From the NCBI RefSeq assembly GCF_964340395.1, contig NC_135566.1:9525001-9589000 (forward strand): DNA of 64,000 nt, given 5' to 3'. Source of the stretch: Glandiceps talaboti (taxonomy: Eukaryota > Hemichordata > Enteropneusta > Spengelidae). Shown in pieces: positions 12,801-22,930 of the stretch. Made by a program: the position numbers and the translations under genes. Within the stretch, counting starts at the first letter, position 1. Each line of letters opens with the position of its first letter. The notes under the pieces are model-generated. The model saw only the letters and a list, made by a program, of their open reading frames with translations, was not told the DNA's origin and ran no database searches.

Positions 12801-15800
12801 CATACAAACAATTTTCCAAATGATCCTGTACAAAAATACAAATAACTATATAAGGCCAACAATAAAAGGAATTGAAAGGAATTTTTTCTGGTCAGCACAC
12901 GCTTCATTTAAATACCCCAACATTCTGCACAGCTGGTTAACTGGTTATACTTTTCATTATAGCTATAGAACATATGAATTTGAGGGTATTTTTGGTTAGA
13001 GGTGTTCTTGTTTATTTTTTGTCAATTTTCACAATATTATTTTGATTTGTCAATGGGATAATTTTGGCTTGATTTACATTTGTGACACAGACATGATCGA
13101 TCCAACTACCAAAATACCAATAAAAACAGTGTAACTATTAAAACTGGCTTCACTTGCATGTCAGTCTTATATCAACAGTTTCTGGCTTTCATGTACTGGA
13201 GTTTCTTTCATTATCTTTTAATTTTCAATTATATGACAGATTGTATACTAACTGACAATAGCTTTAACTAAACAGGTGAGAAATTTTAGTCTGGCGCCCT
13301 CTTGAGAATGACAGTATGATATACTTGTTCTTTCACATTATACACTACCACACTAATTTTGAGGGGAGATGAGAACAAATTCACAAGTTTTGTCAATTCA
13401 AATTGCTAAGAAGTTCAAATACCTGGTAAGAAAGTCTTATTAGATGTATCTATCTGGCTGAAGAAATGTTGATGATTATATGAAAAGTGGAATGCTGAAT
13501 GAATTACCAAGAGCTGACTAGACAGCAAGGTAGGATTTTTTTGTCTGGCGCCCTCTTGAGACATGAATGTCTATTATTGGAGCATTCATGTTTTTATCTA
13601 TTTTTTTGGAGTTTTTAACATCTAAAAATTACAGGAAGTCAACGAACCTCTGACATAGACGATAAACATAGGACTGATCATATATATATATATATATATA
13701 TATGTAAAATCAACTTAGCCCCTCAAACATACCAACCTCAGTGACTGTATATTGACTAGTCAAAGTATGTACGATTGCCTTATCATCATACCCTATTACA
13801 ACCAACACCGGACAATTCATTGACAAACAATACAATTGTCAAGCACCTTTCATTGTACTGTTCACACATGGATATCAAGCCAGTGTACCAACTACTAAGG
13901 TAGCGAGACTAAAAAGCCAAACTCACCTGTAGATTTTGTAACTCATCAAACCATTGACAGCCGTCTCTGTGATAATTACAACGAACTGTCATGGAACTGA
14001 TCTCATCAGCCATATCATCATCTGGGTATATCTGAAACAATTTGAGGAAAATCTGATATTACTTTATGTGAAGAGACAAAATGATAGAGGGCGCTTGTCT
14101 TTGTTGGACCAAATACTGTCATTATTTTATACCAACAGACAAGAATGACAGGAGAGTGCTTCTCTATGGTCCAATATATGTCATTAATTTTTGCATGCAG
14201 ACACATTGATAGAGGGCGCTTGTCTTTGTTAGCCCAAACATTGTCATCATCTTATGCCAACAGACAAGAACGGCAGGACAGTGCTTGCCTATGATCCAAA
14301 ATTAATTAATTTTTGCACTCAGACACATTGATAGAGGGCACTCGTCAGACTTGGTTATAGGCAGTATTCTAGTTGTCAATGGTTTTAAGATTTACTGGTA
14401 AAATCTCTGCATTATTTATACACAGTATTGACTGTATCACAACCACACCTGGTCAATCAGTCACTGATTTTAATACATTGATAAATACGTAGCAATAAAA
14501 TACGGTCCAATAAAGACTAGGACCAAATTCCTTCATTCTTATTTAATAATATATTCTAAGTCTTAGTAGGAGATAATGGTGATAGGATATCGTATACTTT
14601 AACTTCAATTTATTGAACTACAAGGTAAACATTGTAAATGAACTATACTGCTCATGGTAACACAGGAATGAAATTAGAACTAAAGATATATATCATATCT
14701 GCTGGTGTTTGATTAAACAAAGTATGTTCATACAAAAACTGTTTTGTTGAGGACAATATGTCACGTCGTGTCACCCTCTAGACACGCAACTAGCACACAG
14801 CAATTGGTTGAGACCCACCAAAATTTGGTGTTCACCCTTTTTCTTACTGTGTGGTGATCACCTCACAAAGAAAACCTTCATTTTGACCTATGACACACTG
14901 ATCAAGCCTACCTGAGTGATAAGTTCCACAAGTTTTTTTTCAACAAATTTGCCTACCAAAACTAAGGTACAAAGTATGGAAATCAATGCATCCTTTTACC
15001 AGCTTATGTTACCAGGGTTACCAAACCTGGGCAAAAATATTGTACACTGTTCTTATCTTGGTAAATCCTAACCCAGTTTACAACCAAATTTCTACACCAA
15101 AATTATTATGACACGTGATATGGAGATGCATGCCTATAGATTCCCCCACCCTGTTACCAAGGTTACCAACCCTTAACAAAAACACTACAGGATGTCCATC
15201 TCTTAGTACACAATACCCTTTTCATTTACTGTATTAAGACTCCAACACCATCATCAAATATTTTATAACCAAATTCATCAACTCTTATTATTTGATTGTA
15301 CGTAGTTAATTTAAATTGTTTTTATACTTTTCTTTTGCATATCTGTCTTTCTTCAACTGAAACCAGATCAGTGTTACAGTACATTTGATCAACTGTGGGC
15401 TAAAAAAAGCATTTTCTCACACCAAGAATCATGTTTTTCAACCCAAAATGCACATCTCTGATGCTATCATTTTCATTTGAACAATTTCTTATCCACATGC
15501 CCTAAGTAATGTCCCCACCAAATACCATGGCAATCAGTCTGGCAGTTTTTGACTTGAAGTTGTTTACATACACACTTTGGATTTAAAAAATGTTAATTTT
15601 AGTAAATGACCATTGTTAACTGATAAAATATGCACAAAGACTTTAACATAATTTATAACTTGAGTGAACTTTATTGGAGTAAAAAAAAGCATAAAAATAT
15701 TATCTTCAATTTAAGTAACTTTTAGTGAGTATACTAAAGGTTGGCTGTTGTGCTATGTAATTAAATATTTAAGATTAGATCAATCTTCAGAGATTTCAAC

Positions 15801-18800
15801 TCAAAAGCTTTTTTCAGAATTTTGAATTTGTAATTAGATTATCACTGTATCAGATTGATTTTATCACATTTTAGTCCAGTAACTATGACAACGGTTGGTG
15901 ACTTACTGATGAGGAGTATCCGGTGGTGGGTGGACAATAATTTAGTCAAACAGTGCAAAGGTATTTTTGCAAAGAAATGGGTACCTTGGTAACAGGGGGG
16001 GGGGGGGGGGGGGGGGGGGGAGACTGGTTAAACTTGCATATTTATTCCTAGACATTGTATCATACAGTTTAAGAATCTGTGCAACAAATATAGACAAAAG
16101 CAGACAGATTTTACCTACTTTCCACATTTTTCAACATTGAGGTACTTTATTCGTACATTTAACTACATTTTACACCAAGAAAAACATGATGACGGATACC
16201 TAGTGAAGGCTTTCGTATTAGTATTTCTTGGTACAAAATGAAGTTAAATTTATGAACACAGACTGAATATTTGCATAAATGTGCTTCATAATGAGATACT
16301 TTGCACAACTACTCCATCTATGCAACAAATTATCAAAATCATAAAGCTTAATCTGTTTATTTTTTTTTACTTACTCTTGCATAGTCCAGGGGTATATTGT
16401 CCTCTGGGCACTGAAATATCCCTATGCTGAAATGGAAAAAAAAAGAAGACGGAAAAATACACATTAGCAAAATCCCTGCAATAGTATGGCAATTTTATCA
16501 AATAAATAAAGTACACATACACTTCTATAGGTTTACCTTGGGGATAAATGGAGTCATTCTACTGCAACAAAACATGCAAAAAATGCAACATTCCTTTCTG
16601 AAGTGGCAAAACATAGCACCTTCTTTTGTGCAACTGTTGACATTTGGTGGAGTCATTGAATACAGATTATGACAATATTGTCACATCTTGTCACACAAAA
16701 AAGAAAAAGTCATTACATAAAAATTGAAAACACAACTCCCAGGCTATTTTTAACCTTCGTCCACTAATTGCGTTTAATCAGATGTGAGTGGTATTTGAAA
16801 TTCGGAAGGAATGGTGTTTGGAATTCAGTTGAGTGTAGTGAACTTTAAATAAAGGGTTACTCATTTTCTCATCCTTGTGAATAGAAAGTAATGTATTACA
16901 TGTCCGAAGTGACATCGGAGTACCATTGGCTTCCCTTTTCAACTCACCATGCATGACTGTGAGAGCACAATGCAATTTGCCCCAGGATGAATTCTTCTCA
17001 TTGTGTCTCACAAAGCTGAAGTAATTTGACACCCTGGATCTAAAAAATTCCTGACCCTCCCCTCTCTTACCACCTCAGACCTCAAAAATTCACCTTACAA
17101 CACAAAACTGATACGGCAAACAGATTTTTTAATTAATATCACAAAATACTGCATTATTCACTGAGTTTTCAAATGCTGAATAAATGAATAATTCATTGTA
17201 TTAATTTTTCATTTTATCATTTGCATTATACCAAATGGTGTCATAATAAATGTCACATTTGTGAACCATTCCAGACACGCCCCTTTTCACATTAAACAAA
17301 ATGAAAATATTTTAACATATACCTCAAACATGTTTTATGGGAAAAACCACTCAGAGTGTCACAGATCATTAATTTTCAAGTATCTTGTTGTTGAAAAAAA
17401 ACAGAGAATAAGAATTCTGTAGCTCAAAACCCCCAGCTGATGTGATAATTGGCATACTTTTACATTGTGGAGTGGTTGAAATGTTGGTGAATGTTTGCTG
17501 AAATGTCAACAAATTTTACATTGACAATTTGGATGCTAAGTGGGCGACAACTGTGTTGAATATTGACATAGCATATTAGCATTATTAGACTAAAAAACAC
17601 TGCAAAGTGAAACAGCATACAAGAATGAAGATAGAGAAAATCTACCTGTGATATTGATCAATGAAATGAGCCAAGCAAACCTATTTTCCATTCCAAAATG
17701 TTGATAGGGCCAAAAACAAAAAGAATTGTTTCTGGTCAACGCACGTATCACTTAAGCGTCATCACACCATTTTATACAAACTGTCCTGACCAGAAACAAT
17801 TCTTTCAATTTTTTTTTGGCCTAACCCTAAACAGTTTGAAAATCAGACACAAAAGAAAGAGTTAGCTATGATATCAGGTCTTTTACTTGAAGTTTTGGTT
17901 TGTCCTGGTTAGTCCGAACAAAAAAAAATGTTTTGTTCCGGTTACCGGATGGTCAGACCCCACCTAGTTTTTCATTGCTGACCCTAAACTTTTTTTAAGT
18001 ATTCTAGAAAAAAAATAATAGAATTGCAAAAATTATGAAGTCTTGCAATAAATAATGGATGTGGAAACTAACATCAACTTAAAAAGACAATTATAAAAGT
18101 GTTCTTCCAATCTGTAATGGCTGTACATGTGATAGGAAGAAACCAATAACACAGAGACCATATGGAAAACAATGGAAAACATAACTACCTGAACTAGACA
18201 CTCACACGTGAAAAAAAAAATCTACCTACCCCACCTAAGTCTAAAATTGAGCATAATCGGAACCACATAATTTTTTAGGCCTTACAAATTACATGTTTGT
18301 TCACTACTCTAGCAGTTGCCCCTATCATACCTTGATCTTAACAGTTATGTAAAAACCAAACAACATGTATTTACACTATGAAAACACACCATACAAATGA
18401 CTCATTAAAATGCCAAGTTCAGTTCACTCCTATAATAGAAACAATGAAATGAATTTTTACCCTGACATTTCCAGAAAAAAAATCACCAGATTTAGAAACT
18501 GCTACATTCAATTTATGGCAGTAACTAGTCAAAAATAAACATTAATCTACAAATGTATGTGTTTTTGATTTTTGATTTCCTGAGACAGAAATCCTCAGAA
18601 ATTTAGCAAATAAACCTTTTCAAAGCCCAAGTTATTTTTTACGAAAACAAAGGCGTTATGAAATGCAATTCACTGTCCCATTTCACCACTGACCTCACAT
18701 TCACACTGCTAAATGTCATTTTCATTATGAAAATAAGGTCAAAGGTCAACTAGCTACAAAGAAGCTTCAGAAGATTATTTTTGTAATTAGTAAATGACCA

Positions 18801-21800
18801 ATCTTTATTTTTTCATAAACTATACTTCAAAATAAAGATCATAAAACTTAAACTAATCATTTAAATATGTAATTTACAAACATTATTTTCTTTCTAAACT
18901 GTTCTCTATAACTCCCCCTCCCCTTGCACATCCCCTTTAAAATATTCATTTGATCGGTTTTTTTCGATGATCATTTTTTTGCAAAAACTCATGATGAAAA
19001 GTGTAGCACTAACCGAGGAAATCCAAGCTTCATATTGCAAAATGTCATATTGACCTGTATAAAGGAATGCATTTTAAGTTCAAAGTCCACTAACTGTCCG
19101 ACATGTTTTCCCTGTGTTATAAGTGTGTGTATATGTGTTTTTATGTTGCCCTTCTTTCATTCTGGCTGTACTGAGCCCTTGACGTCTACAAGTAGCAAGG
19201 GATGTCTAGTCTACATGGCTTCAATTCTCAAGAGCTCTAGTCACCCAGAGGAGAGATTTGAAGCCATAGCTCCTAGACTATGGAATGTCTGAATACTATT
19301 ACTAATGGTATAACATATTGGAATTAAATGTCTTTGTTAGGATCTGTTAACCACTCTATCACAGAAGAGTGGCGGAATATGAAAATTTAATATTCCGATC
19401 AATTTCTTGTAGGGAATTTGATAATTCTGATAACTATTCATTCATAATAATGTCTACTATCCTACTAGTCTAAAATAAAACAAAAACTGGTCAAACATTT
19501 ACAAAAATAAAATAAAAAATACCGCCAATGGCGTTGTAGCACAACTGTAGTTTTTAAAAATGTTTATCCATATGCTAGTCTATGTTGCTATGGGTGTGGT
19601 CTTGTTGCTAGGAAAATTTACATACATTTTTTTAATGTTTATTCAATTGTCTATTAAACCCTGTTGTTATCTTTGTGAAATACACCACCGTTTGGCTGTT
19701 GCTATGGGCGTGGTCATGGTTACTAGGGTATTTGCATACATTTTTTGAATGTTTATTCATCTGTCTTTCTATTCCTGTTGTTATCTTTGCAATATACGTG
19801 ATTATTTGGCTGTTGTTATGGGCGTGGTCTTGTTGCTATGCAAATTTACATACATTTTTTGGATGTTTATTCAATTATCTATTAAACCCTATTGTTATCT
19901 TTGTGAAATACACCACCGTTTGGCTGTTGCTATGGGCGTGGTCATGGTTGCTAGGGTATTTGCATACATTTTTTGAATGTTTACTCACTTGCTTACCAGA
20001 TGATGTTGTTATTTGACCAAAATATACTGCCATTTGGTTGTTGCTAAAGGGTGTGGTCATGGTTGCTAGGGCCAATTTTGTCAAAATGTTTTTAAGAAAA
20101 TCTGCAGAATAACAGTTTCAGAAACATCTTGCCAAGTTTCAGACTAATTGACCAAGTACTTTTTGAGATATAAGTTTTTGACCAAAAATGAACATTTTTA
20201 CACCTAATTTGCATATCACTCATGGAATCATGGTATGCTTAATATTTCTTCGTCCATACATCCCTAGATACATTCCCATTAAATTTCAGCCCAATCTGCT
20301 CAGTAGTTTTAGAATTAAAGATTTTTAACCAAAAAGACACATTTTTAGCCCTAATTTGCATATCACTGATGGAATCATCCCGTCATGAACAAATCTTACT
20401 TTACACCCCCTTAAGAATGTTCCCACCAAATTTCGCACCAATCTGCCCAGTAGTTTCTGAGTTTAAGTTTTTTGACCAAAAATCACATTTTTTGACCCAA
20501 ATCACACACCTGTGATGCGATCATTTTGATTTGAACAATTTCCCAAGTAGACACCCAAAGTAATGGACCCACCAAATATCGTGGCAATCGGTTCAGCGGT
20601 TTTTGACTTTAAGTTGTTTACACACACACACACACACACACACATCCACACACACAGACAGACAGACAGACGCCGGGCGATCCCTATAGCACTACTGAAC
20701 AAGTTCAGTTGTGCTAAAAATCAAATAACTTGTAGAAATGTAATGATGCTGTCTGAAGACATTACAGGAAAAAAGTAGCATGCCAAGGAGAACATAAAAC
20801 ATGAAACAAAATCTGTGAAAACTTACACAGTTTAACTTGTTGTCATTTCTCAATAAATTTTCACAGAGGGGAGTTTAGTTCTCTTTCTATTTCTCATGAC
20901 ATGGCATGTTTAGTTCATGCAGTTAGTTCCATGCTTGAGTAACCATGTATAAGGTCAATGGGTGAAAACCAGTAGTAACATAAACACTATAAATTGACTT
21001 CTGACTTTATTTAGGGTTGGTACACAGGTGTACAAGCACATACATAACATTTTATTTGAAGGTGGAATTTAAAATCAAAGTCTAACAAATAAATTTTGTC
21101 CTGTGTTTGTTCAGCAACTGTTGTTTTTTTTTAAAGTTGTTATTTCAGACATTCTGAAATAGGAAATCATGTGCATCAAAGCAGCATGTCTTTACCAACT
21201 GTGTAGGAGTCGATGAACTTTTTTCCTCCTCTGCTACCGACAAGGTCAATCTAGTGTCAAAGATCAGATGTTAAAGTATTACCCCCACACCCTTTCCTTT
21301 CTCAAATATCACTACTTTATCTCAAAATTGAAAAGAGATCTATGTGATAAATTGCGCAACTTTATACAATTGTTGGGTAATTAAGTGGAAAGTTTTTTTT
21401 TATTTCTCTTTTGTCTTTCCTTGTTCTAACAAAACAAAGACCCAATCCCACCTTTCTTGATCAAGTATCAACGAATAGGTTCCATTATAATGGTGATGAG
21501 ATCGTGGGTGGACTTCCTTCTTACCGACCTTGGTACTTCGTTAACTCGTTTTTATATTCAAATGACAGTTTGTGTGCATCTGAATCACATATACCAACCC
21601 AAATCCATATTTGGTAACCCCCCATAATAGTTTAAATACGGGTACGAAATAAAAGAAAACCTCGCCAACACAGCTGACCCACGGCTATTGTATTACGAGG
21701 CTTTCACGGTGGTGAGAGCTTTTTCAACTACAGGGCCATTTATTCATTCCCTACCTCGTGTGATACATAAAATGTTTAATTTTCAATGACAGTAATTTAG

Positions 21801-22723
21801 TCATGTTCTCGTCATATCACGTCAAAGAGCAACTATGTGATTGTTGTTTAGTTCGTAATTTTTAAAGCTCTACAACTGAATGTATATCGTTAACATTGTT
21901 ATGACAGGCCAAACAAGTATTTGTATATGTAGGAGGGCTTTGTGTCACGGTTTTGTGACATAATACAATTGTCTATAGACAACAACATGATAATCGATTG
22001 TCGACTATTTCACACAATCATAGAAGTAATTTGGAGACCTGCCCACGTCGCTTTTTTATTATTTTTGTTCAAGGAATCGGCGTTTCAAGTGTACAGACCG
22101 CCCCACTTTATTGCAATCAGGAATTCATTTAATAAACATTTTCGACAAAATAAACATTTTTTCAGCTCGGTTTTTATGTTCATTTATTTACCGTATATAT
22201 CCATGGTAATGTGTACTACACGTTTACGTAGACAATATGTTGGCGTGCCGTAGTTCAAACAACAAATTTAAACTTAATTAGCACCTTCAAGTTCTCTAAC
22301 AGTTTGTGTTTTAACATGTTGCTGAATATAAAATCATTGGCAGAAATGTTGTCACAAATCCTTAAAAATCCACCGCTATAAATATAGCATGTGGTTGCAA
22401 GCACCGCCATCAAGGGCTTCGTCGATTCATTCGACAACAGGAACGAACATTGTACAATGTCGACGATGTTTGAAGGAGAGATCGGCTAAATCAAACGGTA
22501 CATAGTATACTGAATTACACCGGTGTATCCTGTAAACCCAACCCATAACATTGTGAAGAATAACAAATATGATTAATCACCTTAAATATTCCTGCAGGCA
22601 AGTATCGCAATAATGGTGATCACAGGTTGTTATCTGCACTGGGTCTCTCATTGGATGTCGACATAATGGGCAAATATACTTCCGGTGGACTTTCCCGATG
22701 AATTTACACTGGTAGCCGGGCAT
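5161..22723 (-). CDS. TRAF4: TNF receptor-associated factor 4 (complete, 7 coding exons)
   Basis: Coding exons in transcript order: 22581-22723, 16375-16426, 13927-14031, 12664-12825, 11846-12007, 11301-11456, 5161-5778, giving 1398 nt and 465 residues (human TRAF4 has 470). All introns are GT-AG and the frame stays open. The N-terminus MPGYQCKFIG resembles human TRAF4. Residues C18, C21, C34, H36, C39, C42, C54 and D57 form the C3HC3D RING. Residues 66-260 carry tandem TRAF-type zinc fingers, about 275-302 a coiled coil, and about 308-460 the MATH domain with the family-typical phrase FLNGNGSGEGTH. TRAF4 is a cytoplasmic and junction-associated adaptor and E3-type RING protein in TNF-receptor/TLR, TGF-beta and polarity signalling; that is family knowledge. 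The zinc-finger number, the start and the MATH sequence favour TRAF4 over other TRAFs. Intron 1 (6.2 kb) and intron 6 (5.5 kb) are swollen by repeats. Confidence 0.96.
5880..6530. repeat. Large ATGT tetranucleotide microsatellite (~650 bp)
   Basis: Dozens of TATG units carry scattered interruptions (TGTG, TACG, TGCA, and a short GGAT block at 6438-6470). On the TRAF4 sense strand it reads CATA repeats ending about 100 nt before the exon 7 acceptor. The Cys/Met/Tyr-Val or His/Thr/Ile open frames on both strands are repeat translations, not genes. Confidence 0.97.
6719..6930 (+). mobile_element. Diverged end-fragment of the CA-tailed repeat element
   Basis: It shares with 20467-20715 the series CACCAAATAT, a CAATCGGTTCAG-like phrase, a long CA run and CCTATAGCACTACT. 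The CA tract spans about 6847-6888. It is a member of the interspersed family described at 20090-20720. Confidence 0.6.
7122..7187. repeat. GT microsatellite
   Basis: Two runs of GT dinucleotides are separated by GCACGTGTGTATGTGTAT. It lies in TRAF4 intron 6. Confidence 0.95.
9228..9420. repeat. Four-copy tandem repeat, 45-57 bp unit
   Basis: The units begin GATTAGTTTTGTC at about 9229, 9285, 9330 and 9383 and continue AGGAAAGCTACAATTATTTC with small indels. The copies differ in length by internal duplication of an ATTTCAAA phrase. Confidence 0.8.
9540..9640. promoter_or_regulatory. Promoter-like motif cluster inside TRAF4 intron 6
   Basis: Within 100 bp there are a CTCGCGAGA core, a full palindromic CRE (TGACGTCA, 9576-9583), and two GCCAT sites of YY1 type (CCGCCATG near 9592-9599 and CGCCATGG near 9621-9628). 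CpG is locally enriched against the AT-rich intron. Such motifs mark TATA-less promoters in animals. Use as an alternative promoter or noncoding start is inference; a GC-rich repeat fragment would look the same. Confidence 0.3.
10107..10315. mobile_element. Foldback MITE with 9-bp target-site duplication
   Basis: Two arms of about 94 bp (10108-10201 and 10221-10314) are near-perfect inverted copies around a 19-bp loop. The ends read CAATCTGATT and AATCAGATTG. The element is flanked by the exact 9-bp direct repeat GCGTGAACA (10098-10106 and 10316-10324), the mark of insertion. A 9-bp duplication fits the Mutator superfamily best; that assignment is inference. The low arm divergence suggests a recent insertion. 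A more diverged relative lies at 40257-40374. Confidence 0.88.
10360..10860. repeat. Degenerate tandem array (GAATTAATTTGGAAATCAG-like unit)
   Basis: Variants of TTGATTTGGAAATCAGGCT and CTATATCAACT alternate for about 500 bp, with unit lengths near 25-45 bp. It includes a triplicated AATTTGAATT block near 10478-10500. It is non-coding. Confidence 0.6.
11061..11235. repeat. Imperfect inverted repeat, ~62-bp arms
   Basis: The left arm (11061-11122) and right arm (about 11172-11235) share AATGTTTCACCTGTTCAGGT and TTTGTCAAACT in inverted order. The intervening DNA is about 50 bp. It is probably a small transposon relic close to TRAF4 exon 6. Confidence 0.7.
11301..11456 (-). CDS. TRAF4: TRAF4 coding exon 6: zinc fingers
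   Basis: It encodes residues 209-260 (NHLHECPKYP to EHGCKHN) in phase 0 at both ends. The acceptor is CTTTTCAG and the donor GTAATT. Cys/His spacing is that of TRAF-type zinc fingers. Confidence 0.95.
11457..11845 (-). other. TRAF4: TRAF4 intron 5
   Basis: This is a 389-bp AT-rich intron with a GTAAGT donor and TTTTCAG acceptor. I see no further feature in it. Confidence 0.9.
11846..12007 (-). CDS. TRAF4: TRAF4 coding exon 5: zinc fingers
   Basis: It encodes residues 155-208 (GHKRVCSYEK to FIYDTLQ), phase 0 at both ends. The acceptor is CTCTCTGCAG and the donor GTAAGTC. It is 162 nt, exactly the length of exon 4, consistent with zinc-finger exon duplication. Confidence 0.96.
12008..12663 (-). 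other. TRAF4: TRAF4 intron 4
   Basis: This is a 656-bp intron with a GTAAGT donor. It contains an 11-13-base G run near 12300 and nothing else that I can name. Confidence 0.9.
12664..12825 (-). CDS. TRAF4: TRAF4 coding exon 4: zinc fingers
   Basis: It encodes residues 101-154 (DHLENCLYDR to DFSAAMVD), phase 0 at both ends, with acceptor TTTGTACAG and donor GTAAGTG. Confidence 0.95.
12826..13926 (-). other. TRAF4: TRAF4 intron 3
   Basis: This intron has a one-armed relative of the 17708-17821 transposon at about 12863-12905 (TTTTTTCTGGTCAGCACACG), a TA microsatellite at 13678-13703, and a 19-bp exact direct repeat, GTCTGGCGCCCTCTTGAGA, at 13289-13307 and 13543-13561. Confidence 0.8.
13927..14031 (-). 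CDS. TRAF4: TRAF4 coding exon 3
   Basis: It encodes residues 66-100 (IYPDDDMADE to FDELQNLQ), phase 0 at both ends, acceptor TTGTTTCAG and donor GTGAGT. The CNYHRDGCQW segment starts the first zinc finger after the RING. Confidence 0.95.
14083..14345. repeat. Tandem duplication, 122-125-bp unit (2.1 copies)
   Basis: Units begin GATAGAGGGCGCTTGTC at 14083 and 14208, and a partial third begins at 14330. Each copy carries an ACAGACAAGAA block followed by AGTGCTT. Confidence 0.85.
15400..15590 (+). mobile_element. Fragment of the CA-tailed repeat element
   Basis: It matches one 147-bp unit of the element at 20467-20640: a CAACCCAAAATGCACA-like phrase, GATGCTATCATTTTCATTTG, CACCAAATACCATGGCAATC and TTTTTGACTTGAAGTTG. 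It ends in a short CATACACA remnant of the CA tail. Confidence 0.75.
15997..16020. repeat. Poly-G run
   Basis: An uninterrupted run of about 22-24 G. Its exact length is uncertain because such runs are hard to sequence. Confidence 0.9.
16375..16426 (-). CDS. TRAF4: TRAF4 coding exon 2: end of RING
   Basis: This 52-nt exon completes S48 and encodes up to R65 (IGIFQCPEDN to PLDYAR). C54 and D57 are the last two RING zinc ligands. The acceptor is CCATTTCAG and the donor GTAAGTA. It enters in phase 2 and leaves in phase 0. Confidence 0.95.
17708..17821. mobile_element. Short MITE-like inverted repeat
   Basis: The ends read GGCCAAAAACAAAAAGAATT and the inverse AATTCTTTCAATTTTTTTTT followed by GGCC. 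Each arm carries GAATTGTTTCTGGTCA. A related left half occurs at 12863-12905, so it is an interspersed family. No target duplication is clear. Confidence 0.65.
19570..20085. repeat. 114-bp tandem array with 228-bp dimer order
   Basis: Five copies carry GTTGCTATGGGCGTGGTC (about 19584, 19698, 19812, 19926, 20040). Copies 1 and 3 share a CTTGTTGCTA continuation, copies 2 and 4 share CATGGTTRCTAGGGTATTTG. The array therefore grew by duplication of a two-unit block. The Cys/Trp-rich open frames over it are repeat translations. Confidence 0.9.
20090..20720 (+). mobile_element. Interspersed element: 147-bp repeats, CA tail, 3' hairpin
   Basis: Three units of about 147 bp follow one another. Each has TTTTTGACCAAAAA, a CATTTTT stretch, TTTGCATATCACTGATGG or a variant, then CACCAAATTTC and AGTAGTTTCTGAG. 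The last unit leads into a CA run (20619-20655), an AGAC run and CGATCCCTATAGCACTACTG. The end, TAGCACTACTGAAC-AA-GTTCAGTTGTGCTA (20687-20716), folds into a hairpin followed by A-rich DNA. Fragments occur at 6719-6930 and 15400-15590 in the same orientation. Internal tandem units plus a 3' hairpin recall Helitron-derived non-autonomous elements, but no terminal check is possible here. Confidence 0.7.
22581..22723 (-). CDS. TRAF4: TRAF4 coding exon 1: start and RING
   Basis: The ATG is at 22723-22721 (CAACGATGCCC). It encodes residues 1-47 and two bases of codon 48. C18, C21, C34, H36, C39 and C42 of the RING are here. The donor GTGATT follows TTTAAG. The start gives the same MPG N-terminus as vertebrate TRAF4. 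Confidence 0.95.
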
Positions 22724-22930
22724 CGTTGGTGATTTTGTCCTTCAAACTGTTTCAAAAACGTCTACTCGTTCTAGAACTGATCACCGACAGCTAGAAGAAG
22801 CTGCCTCACTTCCCAAATCTGTCTGTTTTTGTCCCGACAACGGCGACCCACTCGCTAGATCGCTCCACTCCACAAGCTTTGTTGTCCCTCCCTTGCCCTG
22901 TACAGCTGATCACGGGCAAGACTATTCTCT
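22724..22930 (-). promoter_or_regulatory. TRAF4: TRAF4 5' UTR and probable core promoter region
   Basis: These 200 bases upstream of the ATG have clearly higher GC and CpG than the surroundings and no TATA box. They are the expected site of the 5' UTR and start of transcription. No specific start site can be fixed. Confidence 0.4.

Larger units (their letters stand above)
14032..16374 (-). other. TRAF4: TRAF4 intron 2
   Basis: This 2.3-kb intron contains a 122-125-bp tandem duplication next to exon 3, a copy of the CA-tailed repeat end at about 15400-15590, and a G run of about 22 bases at 15997-16020. Otherwise it is plain AT-rich sequence. Confidence 0.85.
16427..22580 (-). other. TRAF4: TRAF4 intron 1 (6.2 kb)
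   Basis: The donor is GTGATT after exon 1. Besides the transposon and tandem arrays listed separately, 16680-17700 and 20780-22250 hold AT-rich sequence where I see nothing definite. A short frame near 19200-19292 ends in APRLWN, a phrase seen near the ends of some LINE reverse-transcriptase ORFs, but it is too short to call. Confidence 0.8.

Noticed and set aside
19560-20084. Open frames of 62-113 codons with Cys/Trp repeats
   Set aside because: They are translations of the 114-bp tandem array, not a repeat protein.
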